DNA of 64,000 bases from assembly GCA_030150505.1 (NCBI GenBank), contig JASLFS010000008.1, forward strand, positions 1 to 64,000. Reading direction: 5' to 3'. The translations under genes were made by a program, and so were the position numbers. The notes beneath the pieces were generated by a model. It was not told where the DNA came from. It searched no databases and saw nothing but the letters and a program-made list of their open reading frames with translations. Source of the stretch: Vitreoscilla sp. (GTDB lineage Bacteria; Pseudomonadota; Gammaproteobacteria; Burkholderiales; Neisseriaceae). Every line of letters begins with the position of its first letter. Position 1 is the stretch's first letter. This document shows, piece after piece, positions 27,268 to 35,811 of the stretch.

Positions 27268-27301
27268 AAAAAAGCCTTGCTACCAACAGCAAGGCTTTTT
27301 T
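27268..27301 (+). terminator. Bidirectional terminator between cysB and ACBP
   Basis: Stem AAAAAAGCCTTGCT / AGCAAGGCTTTTT with a 6-nt loop, between convergent genes. Confidence 0.9.
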
Positions 27302-27319
27302 ATTAACTTTAATCTTTAT

Positions 27320-27580
27320 TTATTCACTTAACAAGCGCTCAACTTCAGCAATATAACCATTCATTGCTTCATCTGAAGTCATGCCTTTTATTTTACCCCA
27401 AGCTTCGTGTTTTTTCTTATTAACTAAGTCAAACATACCTGGAGCATCACCATGAACGTCACCATCAACAGCTTGTTTATAAAATGCATACAACTTCAAT
27501 AGTGAAGCATTATCAGGACGCTCAGCCAAACTTAATACATCTTCTTGTGCTTGTGCAAATTTAGCTTTTAAATCGCTCAT
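27320..27580 (-). CDS. Acyl-CoA-binding protein (ACBP)
   Basis: An 86-residue four-helix protein that binds medium- to long-chain acyl-CoA in the cytoplasm. LLKLYAFYKQAVDGDVHG and KKKHEAWGKIKGMTSDEAM carry the Tyr/Lys ligand positions of the family (one Trp of the usual KWDAW motif is His). ACBPs are universal in eukaryotes and patchy in bacteria. The start at 27580 follows AGGAAG; the frame extends seven codons upstream. Monogenic. Confidence 0.92.
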   Translation of the reverse strand: MSDLKAKFAQAQEDVLSLAERPDNASLLKLYAFYKQAVDGDVHGDAPGMFDLVNKKKHEAWGKIKGMTSDEAMNGYIAEVERLLSE

Positions 27581-27684
27581 ATTTCTTCCTTTTCTATTCA
27601 AAGTTTTTTAAGACTGCTGCATTTTTAACATAACTAAATAGCTTAGTCATTCTAAAAAATAAAGCCTTTATTCTAGAATAATCA

Positions 27685-28443
27685 TTATTGCTGATTATCT
27701 TTAATCGCTTGCTCTAAATATTCTTTAGGGGAATAACCAGATTGTGTTTTACCATTTGGGAAAACAATGGCAGGTGTACCATTAAACCCAAGTTGCTGAC
27801 CTAGTGATGCTGTTTCAGCGATTGGATTTTCACAAGTTTTCTGACTAGGCTCAACCCCTTTTCTCATCCAATCAACCCATGCTTTAGTTGAATCATCTTG
27901 GCACCAAATATTTTCAGCCATTTTATCGCCACCTGGTTGAAATGGTAGCATAAAGTTATAAATGGTAATATCAGTCATCTGCTCAAATTCTTTTTCTAGC
28001 TTATGGCAGTATGGGCATTTTGGATCGGTAAATACAGCAACTTTCATTTGACCATTACCACGTACTTCTTTAATGGCTTTCTCTAAAGGTAAGCTGGCAA
28101 AATCAACACGATTTAAATCTTTATTACGGTCTTCAGTTAAGCTGCGTTTGCTTTTCATGTCAATCAAATCACCAACCATCATATATTGACCACCATCATC
28201 AACATAAATAATCTGATTACCCATGACAACAACCTCATACCAGCCTTTCATAGGTGCATCGGCAACTGAAATAACCTTAAGGTTTTGCTCTTTATAAAGA
28301 TCTTCAACGTTGTTTTTCACAGTCGCTAATTTTGCATCACTGCTAACCATTTGTGCTGCTGTTTTAGCTGACACATCCCCTTGACCACAAGCTACCAACG
28401 CTAGGCTTAAACACGAAACTGCAAAAAACTTTGATAAAGTCAT
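27685..28443 (-). CDS. dsbC: Disulfide isomerase DsbC, predicted lipoprotein
   Basis: A 252-residue periplasmic disulfide isomerase. The thioredoxin domain has CPYC at about residue 143 (FTDPKCPYCHKLEKEF) and the cis-Pro region FNGTPAIVFPNGK. The N-terminal part (about 45-110) is the DsbC dimerisation domain with GWYEVVVMGNQIIYVDDGG. The signal peptide ends LALVAC with Cys19 and then Gly, a good lipobox, so the protein is probably lipid-anchored, unlike soluble E. coli DsbC. AAGGAT precedes the start. Confidence 0.93.
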   Translation of the reverse strand: MTLSKFFAVSCLSLALVACGQGDVSAKTAAQMVSSDAKLATVKNNVEDLYKEQNLKVISVADAPMKGWYEVVVMGNQIIYVDDGGQYMMVGDLIDMKSKRSLTEDRNKDLNRVDFASLPLEKAIKEVRGNGQMKVAVFTDPKCPYCHKLEKEFEQMTDITIYNFMLPFQPGGDKMAENIWCQDDSTKAWVDWMRKGVEPSQKTCENPIAETASLGQQLGFNGTPAIVFPNGKTQSGYSPKEYLEQAIKDNQQ

Positions 28444-28622
28444 TTATTATCCTTAAAGCACATTCAATTTATGACAAACCGTTTTCAATTTAGGATAAAT
28501 CACAATGCCTATCCTCCTGTAAAATTAAGGCTTATCATAACATAAGCAAATACTCAAAATTTGATTTTGCTGTTTTTTTTGCTTTTAATATAGATTACTT
28601 AACTGACATTTACATATAATTT

Positions 28623-29525
28623 ATGACTACATACTTCTTAGGAAATAAAGCAAAATCCCTTTATTTCAACCACAATGGCATTAAACATCACATATTACAT
28701 TATAAAAATGAAAATATGCCAAAAATATTATTTTTACATGGCTGGATGGATTGCGCGCACAGCTTTCAATTTACCATCGATTGTTTACAAAAAAATTGGG
28801 ATATCTACTCTTTGGATTGGCGAGGGTTTGGATTATCTGCTTGGCAGGAATACGGTTATTATGATCGCATGCTTATGATTAGTGATTTAAAAAAAACCTT
28901 ACAAACCTTAAGCCCAGATGAGCCAATACATGTGGTTGGCCATAGCATGGGAGGAATGTTAGCTGCACAATTAGCCGGATTTTTCCCGTCAAGTATTAAA
29001 AGTTTAGTGCTTGCTGAAGGTTTTGGGCTACCTGATATGCCAATTAATATGTCCATCAAAAAAATTCAAGACTTTTTAAATAGCAATGAAGACATCAAAC
29101 AGCATCAACCTCGCCCCATAAACTCTTTAGACATTGTTATTCGAAAACTACAACAAAAAAACCCATTAATGACAATGGATAAGATTCATTTCATAGCACA
29201 AGCTTTAACCTATCAACAAGATGGTGTTTATTATTACAATGCGGATCCAAAGCATCACTTCTCTCAACCTTATCTATACCATATTCCTCAGCTTTCATTG
29301 ATTTGGTCGCAAATTACAGCACCTGTCTTGTGGATTGAAGGCGACTTATCGGAGCACAATTACTATATGCAAACCATGCACGAACTATTGCCTGAACGAA
29401 GAGAAAGCTTTAAATCCATTCAAAAAGTTATCCGCATTCCCAAGGCTGGGCATTTAATGCAATGGGAAGCACCTGAAGAATTTGCCCAACATTTAGAAGA
29501 ATTTTGGCTCAGTTTTGCAAATTAA
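28623..29525 (+). CDS. Alpha/beta hydrolase
   Basis: A 300-residue cytoplasmic hydrolase. ILFLHGWMDCAHSF gives the oxyanion loop and VVGHSMGGMLAAQLAG the nucleophilic Ser. ITAPVLWIEGDLSEHN supplies the acid region and IPKAGHLMQWEAPEEF the catalytic His. The substrate cannot be inferred; esterase or carboxylesterase-type activity is likely. Monogenic between dsbC and the exonuclease gene. Confidence 0.85.
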   Translation: MTTYFLGNKAKSLYFNHNGIKHHILHYKNENMPKILFLHGWMDCAHSFQFTIDCLQKNWDIYSLDWRGFGLSAWQEYGYYDRMLMISDLKKTLQTLSPDEPIHVVGHSMGGMLAAQLAGFFPSSIKSLVLAEGFGLPDMPINMSIKKIQDFLNSNEDIKQHQPRPINSLDIVIRKLQQKNPLMTMDKIHFIAQALTYQQDGVYYYNADPKHHFSQPYLYHIPQLSLIWSQITAPVLWIEGDLSEHNYYMQTMHELLPERRESFKSIQKVIRIPKAGHLMQWEAPEEFAQHLEEFWLSFAN

Positions 29526-29688
29526 AATGCCATTAAAAAAACTTAGCTCGTCAATATCCATCAAGTTACCTTTAAAGTAATCTAGGTTATTGGCTGGATG
29601 CTTTTTGATATCAAGTACATTATCAATATACTTGGCGAGATATGATCTTCATGACACAATCACGATAGTTATTTAGAAAAGTAAAACC

Positions 29689-30480
29689 ATGTCGCCGATA
29701 TTAGCTTTTGATATAGAGACCATTCCTGATATTCAAGGTATTCGTATTTTGAATCATTTTGACAATAGCATTAGTGACCATGATGTCGCTGAATGGGCTA
29801 TGCAACAACGTAGAGCACAAACTGGTCGGGATTTTATGCAGCATCATTTGCATAAAGTCATCGCTATTTCTTGTTGTTTGCGCTGGGGAAATGACAAAAT
29901 TCATGTTGATACCATTGGCAGCTTGGAAGATGATGAAGAAACCATTATTGCTAAATTTTTTGATTTAATTGAGCGTTATACGCCGCAATTGGTCAGTTGG
30001 AATGGCGGCGGTTTTGATTTACCAGTCTTACATTATCGCGCGTTAATTAATGGTATTAGTGCTACTCGCTATTGGGATAATGGTGATGGGGAGTTTGCTG
30101 ATAGCCGTGATTTTAAATGGAATAACTATACCAATCGTTATCATCAACGGCATTGCGATTTAATGGACATTTTATCAATGTTCCAAGCTCGGGCAGCGGT
30201 TCCTTTGGATGATATGGCAAAACTATGTGGTTTTCCAGGAAAACTGGGCATGGACGGGAGTCAAGTTTGGTCAGCATTCCAACAAGGAAATCTCAAAGAT
30301 ATTCGTGATTATTGTGAAACAGATGCTGCAAATACTTACTTAATGTTCTTGCGTTTCGAGTTAATGCGTGGCTCTTTAGATGCAGATGCTTATCAAACTG
30401 AAATTAAGCGTGCGCATGAATATCTATCCAATCAATCAGCTTTACACTGGCAGGAATTTTGCAAAGAATGGCAATACTAA
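29689..30480 (+). CDS. Predicted 3'-5' exonuclease (PolB-like DEDD)
   Basis: A 263-residue protein of the predicted PolB-type exonuclease family. Exo I is LAFDIETIPD (residues 5-14), Exo II is LVSWNGGGFDLPVLHYRA and Exo III is IRDYCETDAANTYLMFL, giving the acidic residues for two-metal catalysis. The family is widespread in Proteobacteria but its cellular role is not firmly known; DNA repair or RNA trimming are guesses. It ends 11 bp before tyrA and probably shares its transcript. Confidence 0.85.
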   Translation: MSPILAFDIETIPDIQGIRILNHFDNSISDHDVAEWAMQQRRAQTGRDFMQHHLHKVIAISCCLRWGNDKIHVDTIGSLEDDEETIIAKFFDLIERYTPQLVSWNGGGFDLPVLHYRALINGISATRYWDNGDGEFADSRDFKWNNYTNRYHQRHCDLMDILSMFQARAAVPLDDMAKLCGFPGKLGMDGSQVWSAFQQGNLKDIRDYCETDAANTYLMFLRFELMRGSLDADAYQTEIKRAHEYLSNQSALHWQEFCKEWQY

Positions 30481-30491
30481 AGGCTAAAACT

Positions 30492-31361
30492 ATGCAAAAA
30501 ATGCAACGTATTGTCTTAATTGGCGTAGGGCTTATTGGCGGGTCATTTGTTTTGGATTTAAAACGAAATGGTTTAGTCGAACATGTTCATGGCATTGATA
30601 CCAATGCTGAGAATTTGCAACGTGCAATTGAAAGAAAAGTAATCGATAGCGCTAGCACTGAAATTGACCAAAACATTCAATTAGCAGATTTAATTATTAT
30701 CGCAACGCCAGTGGGCATTATTCGTACAATTTGTGATCAAATCAAACCTTTTCTAAATCAGAAAACCATTGTAATGGATGTTGGCAGCACCAAACAGCTG
30801 ACTTTGACTGCCTTTCAGGAAGCCTTGCCTTTGCATCTACCAAATTGTGTTGCTACTCATCCAATCGCTGGTTCTGACAGAAGTGGAGCAACAGCAGCAC
30901 AATTTAGTTTATTTAATAATAAGAAATTAATTTTATGCGCCCATCCTCAACAAAATCAAAGCTCATACGATACGGTTAAGAATCTATGGCAAATTATCGG
31001 GGCGGATATTTATGAGTTAAGCGCATTAGAGCATGATCAAATTTTTGCCACTGTCAGCCATTTACCCCATTTATTGGCATATGCTTATATCAACCAAGTT
31101 GCAGATTTGCCTAATGCCCAAACCTGTTTTAACTTTGCTGCCAGCGGCTTTCAAGACTTCACTCGTATTGCTGCTAGCCATCCTGCCATTTGGACAGATG
31201 TCAGCCTTGCCAACCAAGATACGTTGCTTCAGCTTTTGAATCAGCATAAAAGCCAATTAAATTATTTAATTAATTTATTAGAAAATAAAGATAAGCAGGG
31301 ACTATACGATTACTATGAATCCGCCCAAGTTATTCGAGAAAACTGGCAAAAACATAATTAA
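30492..31361 (+). CDS. tyrA: Prephenate dehydrogenase TyrA
   Basis: A 289-residue NAD(P)-dependent enzyme converting prephenate to 4-hydroxyphenylpyruvate for tyrosine. The Rossmann motif is IVLIGVGLIGGSFVLDLKR; THPIAGSDRSGATAAQ and VSHLPHLLAYAY are substrate-site blocks. No chorismate-mutase domain is fused. The ATG at 30492 starts just after AAAGG and beyond the exonuclease stop; the longer frame from 30459 would overlap that gene. Confidence 0.93.
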   Translation: MQKMQRIVLIGVGLIGGSFVLDLKRNGLVEHVHGIDTNAENLQRAIERKVIDSASTEIDQNIQLADLIIIATPVGIIRTICDQIKPFLNQKTIVMDVGSTKQLTLTAFQEALPLHLPNCVATHPIAGSDRSGATAAQFSLFNNKKLILCAHPQQNQSSYDTVKNLWQIIGADIYELSALEHDQIFATVSHLPHLLAYAYINQVADLPNAQTCFNFAASGFQDFTRIAASHPAIWTDVSLANQDTLLQLLNQHKSQLNYLINLLENKDKQGLYDYYESAQVIRENWQKHN

Positions 31362-31363
31362 AG

Positions 31364-31389
31364 AAAAGCGGCCATTTAAGCCGCTTTTT
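31364..31389 (+). terminator. Terminator between tyrA and M61 peptidase
   Basis: Stem AAAAGCGGC / GCCGCTTTT with T tract, between convergent genes. Confidence 0.85.
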
Positions 31390-31398
31390 CATGTTTTT

Positions 31399-33180
31399 TT
31401 AAGATAAAAACCATTGCTGCACCATTTGTGCGTCTTCAATAACAAAATAAGCAGCTTTATTTTTCCCATTATTAATTGTCACAACACACTCTTGTAATAC
31501 ACCTTGTCTAAAGTAATGCAGCGTAATTTCATCACCAATCTGAGTGCGACTTAACTCATCATCAAATTGTGAATGGTGAAAACCATTAATCGCAACGATG
31601 CAATCTTTGGCAGATAAACCAGCCTTTTGAGCTAAACCACTATCAAATACCGCTTGAATAATCATTCCTGCTTCTGTTTTTTGGTATCTAGCACCAAAAT
31701 CTATTCTATCTTTGCTCTCTGGCACCTTTTTAACCAAGCCGCCAAATTGTTGTCTTTGCTCTATTGCCCAATGCAATTGAATCCCAAACTCCTGCAAGGC
31801 AGTTTCTAAAGGTAATTCTTCAGTAGAATGCACAACCAATTGATAAATATCTTTTAATTCACATTGGCAAATTGCTTCTGCTTTTTCTAACCATGCATGC
31901 TCATCAATTCCCAATTGATTTTCAGTGTATTCATTCATTAATGCACGCATAATCGTAGCCAAGGATTTCTGCCACTTTGTTCGATGTCGTATCGCAGCAT
32001 CTAAACACAATGCAGCCAAAGCACCTTTTTGATAATAGCTAACAATAGCATTGCTACTATTTTCATCTTGCTTATAAAACTTAGTCCATGCATTAAAGCT
32101 TGATTCTGCAATACTTTGGCAATAGCGACCAGAGCCTTGATGCACCCGAGAAATGTTCTTTGCCAACAAATTCAAATAATCTGCTTCGTTAATCACACCT
32201 GAATTAACCAAAAACCAATCATCATAGTACGAAGTAACACCTTCAAAGAACCACAATAGCTCAGTATAAGTTTCTTCTTCTAATACATAAGGGCTAAATA
32301 CAGCTGGTTTAATCGACTTAACATTCCAAGCATGAAAATATTCATGACTAAATAAACCCAATAAATTTTGATAATCAGCAAAATCATCAGCCATACCAAC
32401 AAATGGCAAACTTCTTCTATCTGCCATTAATGCAGTCGATGCCCTGTGCTCCAAGCCACCATAGATATCTTGTCCGACATACAATAAAAACACATACGAT
32501 TGAAAAGGACTATTGTGTTCAAAAAATTGATGTTGGGATAAACAGATTCTCTGAACGTCCTCCACCAATCGATTAGCATCCCAATTTCCTGTATTACCGG
32601 TCAATACAATCTCATGAGGTATCTCATTAACCGTAAAATTAAAACGTTTCAGGCAGCCTATTTCAACAGGATGATCAATTAATTCCGCATAATTTGCCGC
32701 TTCATACTTATAAACACCATTATCAGCCTCAATCTCAACACGCTTCATGCTCGTTGCAACATCCCAGCCTTGCTGAACCTTATCAATAGGCAAACTAATA
32801 TTCAGTATGCATCTATCATCCGCCCAGTCGTGACAACTCATTAATAAACTAGCGCCATCAAAGTAACCCCTAGATTCATCTAAATACGAACCACGCACCG
32901 ACAAATCAAAACCATAGACCCAATAACGCACAGTACAATGCCCATTAGCATTATTAATAAGCCATTTATTCTTCGCAATCTGCTTTATGGTTAATAAACC
33001 ACAGTCACTCTCCGCTTCAATTTTGGTAATATTTTTACAAAAATCACGAATCATGTAGCTACCAGGCACCCAATTAGGCAAATAAATTTCAACATTCGAA
33101 CATTCTTGTTGATTCCAACTTAATTCAACTTGCCAGACATGAGCAGATAAATGATGTGGTTTAACATGATATTGCAGCAT
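31399..33180 (-). CDS. M61-family (glycyl) aminopeptidase with PDZ domain
   Basis: A 593-residue zinc peptidase. Near residue 278 the sequence GLFSHEYFHAWNVKSIKP carries HExxH, and about 35 residues on ELLWFFEGVTSYYDDW gives the third ligand Glu. The N-terminal third is the beta-rich domain of the family. A C-terminal PDZ (about 495-575) reads GMIIQAVFDSGLAQKAGLSAKDC. No signal peptide, so probably cytoplasmic. The M61 prototype of Sphingomonas prefers Gly/Ala at the N-terminus. A DUS lies inside at 32647. Confidence 0.9.
   Translation of the reverse strand: MLQYHVKPHHLSAHVWQVELSWNQQECSNVEIYLPNWVPGSYMIRDFCKNITKIEAESDCGLLTIKQIAKNKWLINNANGHCTVRYWVYGFDLSVRGSYLDESRGYFDGASLLMSCHDWADDRCILNISLPIDKVQQGWDVATSMKRVEIEADNGVYKYEAANYAELIDHPVEIGCLKRFNFTVNEIPHEIVLTGNTGNWDANRLVEDVQRICLSQHQFFEHNSPFQSYVFLLYVGQDIYGGLEHRASTALMADRRSLPFVGMADDFADYQNLLGLFSHEYFHAWNVKSIKPAVFSPYVLEEETYTELLWFFEGVTSYYDDWFLVNSGVINEADYLNLLAKNISRVHQGSGRYCQSIAESSFNAWTKFYKQDENSSNAIVSYYQKGALAALCLDAAIRHRTKWQKSLATIMRALMNEYTENQLGIDEHAWLEKAEAICQCELKDIYQLVVHSTEELPLETALQEFGIQLHWAIEQRQQFGGLVKKVPESKDRIDFGARYQKTEAGMIIQAVFDSGLAQKAGLSAKDCIVAINGFHHSQFDDELSRTQIGDEITLHYFRQGVLQECVVTINNGKNKAAYFVIEDAQMVQQWFLS
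32647..32658 (-). repeat. DNA uptake sequence inside the M61 peptidase gene
   Basis: Exact minus-strand AGGCTGCCTGAA, in the sense of the gene, encoding Gly-Cys-Leu-Lys with the preceding AT as part of an Ile codon. It shows the extended ATAGGCTGCCTGAA form. Confidence 0.75.
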
Positions 33181-33544
33181 AGATAAGCTTTCACTAAATA
33201 AATAACATACAGAAACATATCAATTCTAATAACAGATTGACACTAGTCAATGCACACATAACAGTAACTATATAGCCTATAGTACTAGCTAGAAATACCA
33301 AAAGCAAAACCACAAACCGCAAAATTAGATAAGTAACTCAATGAGTAAATCTGTTAAGAGCTAGTCGAATGGTTGGAATTGCTTTAAAATGTCAATTAGT
33401 CAAAATATTTTCCATATCATCGTAAAGATTTGGAATTTTTTTTGAATAATATCTAAAGAAATGTCAAGAAACTAGAATACATAATCTAGCTGGATTGATT
33501 GGTAATGTTTTAATTAAATCCCATTTGAAACGTGGAGAACCCTC
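33181..33544. other. Regulatory intergenic region upstream of ccoN
   Basis: A 364-bp AT-rich spacer between the divergent M61 and ccoN genes. It contains an FNR-like palindrome at 33237-33250 with -10-like TATAGC/TATAGT just downstream. A small inverted repeat CTAGA/TCTAG lies near 33472-33489, and GGAG lies before the ccoN start. No coding potential is apparent. The implied ccoN leader would be about 260 nt. Confidence 0.55.
33237..33250 (+). promoter_or_regulatory. FNR-like binding site upstream of ccoN
   Basis: TTGAC-ACTA-GTCAA is a perfect palindrome with the FNR spacing (consensus TTGAT-N4-ATCAA). Its centre lies about 40 bp before the start expected from TATAGC at 33271-33276, the class II activator position. 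cbb3 oxidase genes are commonly FNR/Anr-activated. The distance to the ccoN start codon (about 295 bp) is long, and the site could instead serve the divergent gene. Confidence 0.5.
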
Positions 33545-34975
33545 ATGGAAACGCAAACTTATAACTACAAGGTTGTACGGCAATTTGCCGTCATGACTGT
33601 AGTTTGGGGTATTGTCGGCATGTTGGTTGGTGTGTTAATTGCGGCCCAACTTTTCTTGCCCATCCTAAACCTTTCGGATATCGGCCCCTGGTTTACTTTT
33701 GGTCGTTTACGTCCATTACACACCAATGCTGTTATTTTTGCCTTCGGTGGTTGCGGTCTTTTTGCAACTTCCTACTATGTCGTACAGCGTACCTGTAACG
33801 TACGTTTAATCAGCGACAAACTAGCAGCCTTCACTTTCTGGGGTTGGCAATTAGTTATCTTACTGGTAGCTATTACCTACCCATTAGGTTACACATTTGG
33901 TAAAGAATACGCTGAATTTATTTGGCCTATTAAAATTCTAATTACCATTGTATGGCTTGTTTACGCTTATGTATTCTTCGGCACCATTGCTATCCGTAAA
34001 AATAAACACATTTACGTAGCAAACTGGTTCTATGGCGCATACATCTTAGCGGTTGCTCTATTGCACGTTGTAAACAGCCTAAGTATCCCTGCAACATTTA
34101 CCCGCTCATACCCAATTTACTCTGGCGCTGTTGATGCCATGGTACAGTGGTGGTATGGCCATAACGCAGTTGGTTTCTTCTTAACTGCAGCCTTCCTAGG
34201 TATGATGTACTACTTTGTACCTAAACAAGCTGGTCGTCCTGTTTACTCATACCGTTTATCAGTAGTCCATTTCTGGGCATTGATTTTCACCTACATGTGG
34301 GCAGGTCCTCATCACTTACACTACACTGCACTACCAGACTGGACTCAATCAGTTGGCATGGTATTCTCTTTAATTCTGTTTGCTCCAAGCTGGGGTGGCA
34401 TGATTAACGGTATTATGACCTTATCTGGTGCATGGCATAAACTACGTACAGATCCTGTCTTAAAATTCTTGGTTGTTTCATTGTCTTTCTACGGTATGTC
34501 AACGTTCGAAGGTCCAATGATGTCAATCAAAACAGTCAACGCATTATCGCATTACACTGACTGGACAGTTGGTCACGTACACTCTGGTGCCTTAGGTTGG
34601 GTTGGCTTCATTACCATTGGTTCTATTTACTACTTGCTACCACGTATTTTTGGTCGCTCAAGTATGCATAGCACTAAACTAATTGAAGCTCACTTCTGGA
34701 TTGCAACAATTGGTATCGTGTTATACATCTCTTCTATGTGGATTTCAGGTGTGATGCAAGGCTTAATGTGGCGTGCTCTAAATGAAGACGGTACTTTAAC
34801 TTACTCATTTATTGAGTCTGTAAAAGCAAGCTACCCATACTACGCTATCCGCTTTACTGGTGGTTTATTGTACCTAGTTGGTATGATTATCATGTGTTAC
34901 AACATGATTAAAACTATCCAATCCGGCAAACCTGTTGATGCGAAGATTCCTAACGCATCAGTATCTCAACACTAA
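33545..34975 (+). CDS. ccoN: cbb3-type cytochrome c oxidase subunit I CcoN
   Basis: A 476-residue, twelve-helix catalytic subunit that reduces O2 with high affinity. Visible haem/CuB ligands: LRPLHTNAVIFAFGG (low-spin haem b), WWYGHNAVGFFLTAAF (CuB His), AGPHHLHYTALPDW (CuB His pair) and VGHVHSGALGWVGF (haem b3 and b). Length is typical. First gene of ccoNOQP; RBS GGAG. Confidence 0.97.
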   Translation: METQTYNYKVVRQFAVMTVVWGIVGMLVGVLIAAQLFLPILNLSDIGPWFTFGRLRPLHTNAVIFAFGGCGLFATSYYVVQRTCNVRLISDKLAAFTFWGWQLVILLVAITYPLGYTFGKEYAEFIWPIKILITIVWLVYAYVFFGTIAIRKNKHIYVANWFYGAYILAVALLHVVNSLSIPATFTRSYPIYSGAVDAMVQWWYGHNAVGFFLTAAFLGMMYYFVPKQAGRPVYSYRLSVVHFWALIFTYMWAGPHHLHYTALPDWTQSVGMVFSLILFAPSWGGMINGIMTLSGAWHKLRTDPVLKFLVVSLSFYGMSTFEGPMMSIKTVNALSHYTDWTVGHVHSGALGWVGFITIGSIYYLLPRIFGRSSMHSTKLIEAHFWIATIGIVLYISSMWISGVMQGLMWRALNEDGTLTYSFIESVKASYPYYAIRFTGGLLYLVGMIIMCYNMIKTIQSGKPVDAKIPNASVSQH

Positions 34976-34995
34976 TTAAGAAAGCAAGGTTAATT

Positions 34996-35607
34996 ATGAG
35001 TTTACAAAGATTAGCTGAAGAAAAAGTTGGCTTCTTAATCGTATTCACATTATTTGTGATTAGTGTTGGCTTACTAATTGAAGTTGTACCATTATTCTTT
35101 ACTAAGTCAGTTACAGAACCAGCTCCAGGCGTTAAACCCTACAATGCATTACAAGTAGCTGGTCGTGACATTTACCTACGAGAAGGTTGCTACAACTGTC
35201 ACTCACAAATGATTCGTCCATTCCGTGCAGAAACTGAACGTTATGGCCATTACTCTGTTGGTGGAGAATCTGTTTATGATCGTCCATTCCAATGGGGTTC
35301 TAAACGTACAGGTCCTGATTTGGCTCGTGTTGGTGATCGCTATACAGATGAATGGCATCGTCTACACCTAATCAACCCTCGTGACGTTGTACCAGAATCT
35401 AACATGCCAGCCTTCCCTCACTTAGCTCGTAACAAGGTAGATGGCGATGATATTACGAAAAGTATGATTGCTCTTCGTAAAGTTGGTACTCCTTATACTG
35501 ATGAAGAAATTGCTGGCGCCAAAGAAATGGTTGATGGCAAATCTGAATTAGAAGCGGTCATTGCATACTTGCAAGGCTTGGGTTTAGCACTGAAGAATGT
35601 TAGGTAA
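34996..35607 (+). CDS. ccoO: cbb3 oxidase subunit II CcoO (mono-haem c)
   Basis: A 203-residue membrane-anchored cytochrome c: one N-terminal TM helix (about 12-32), then a single haem site CYNCHSQMIRPF and downstream Met ligand candidates (PESNMPAFPHLA). It passes electrons from CcoP to CcoN. Follows ccoN by 20 bp with an SD (AAGCAAGG). Confidence 0.97.
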   Translation: MSLQRLAEEKVGFLIVFTLFVISVGLLIEVVPLFFTKSVTEPAPGVKPYNALQVAGRDIYLREGCYNCHSQMIRPFRAETERYGHYSVGGESVYDRPFQWGSKRTGPDLARVGDRYTDEWHRLHLINPRDVVPESNMPAFPHLARNKVDGDDITKSMIALRKVGTPYTDEEIAGAKEMVDGKSELEAVIAYLQGLGLALKNVR

Positions 35608-35613
35608 ATCATA

Positions 35614-35811
35614 ATGGATTTGACTTGGGCACGTTCCTTATACACATTAATTTGTTTTGGTAGCTTTATCATAATTGTCCTCATTGTTTTACGCAGAGGC
35701 GGAAAAAAAGAATATGACAATATTGCGAAAGAAATCGTAGATGACGATGACTTACCGCATGAAAAAAGCAACGCGCCCAATGCAGTCCAGCATGATCACG
35801 GAGCAAAATAA
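35614..35811 (+). CDS. ccoQ: cbb3 oxidase small subunit CcoQ
   Basis: A 65-residue single-span protein (TM about 10-27, TLICFGSFIIIVLIVL) with a charged acidic tail, matching CcoQ/FixQ, which stabilises the complex. Its stop overlaps the ccoP start by one base (TAATG). Confidence 0.92.
   Translation: MDLTWARSLYTLICFGSFIIIVLIVLRRGGKKEYDNIAKEIVDDDDLPHEKSNAPNAVQHDHGAK

Noticed and set aside
33400..33520. Further FNR-like or other regulator half-sites near ccoN (GTCAA, TTGATT)
   Set aside because: None forms a symmetric site with correct spacing; half-sites are expected by chance in such AT-rich DNA.
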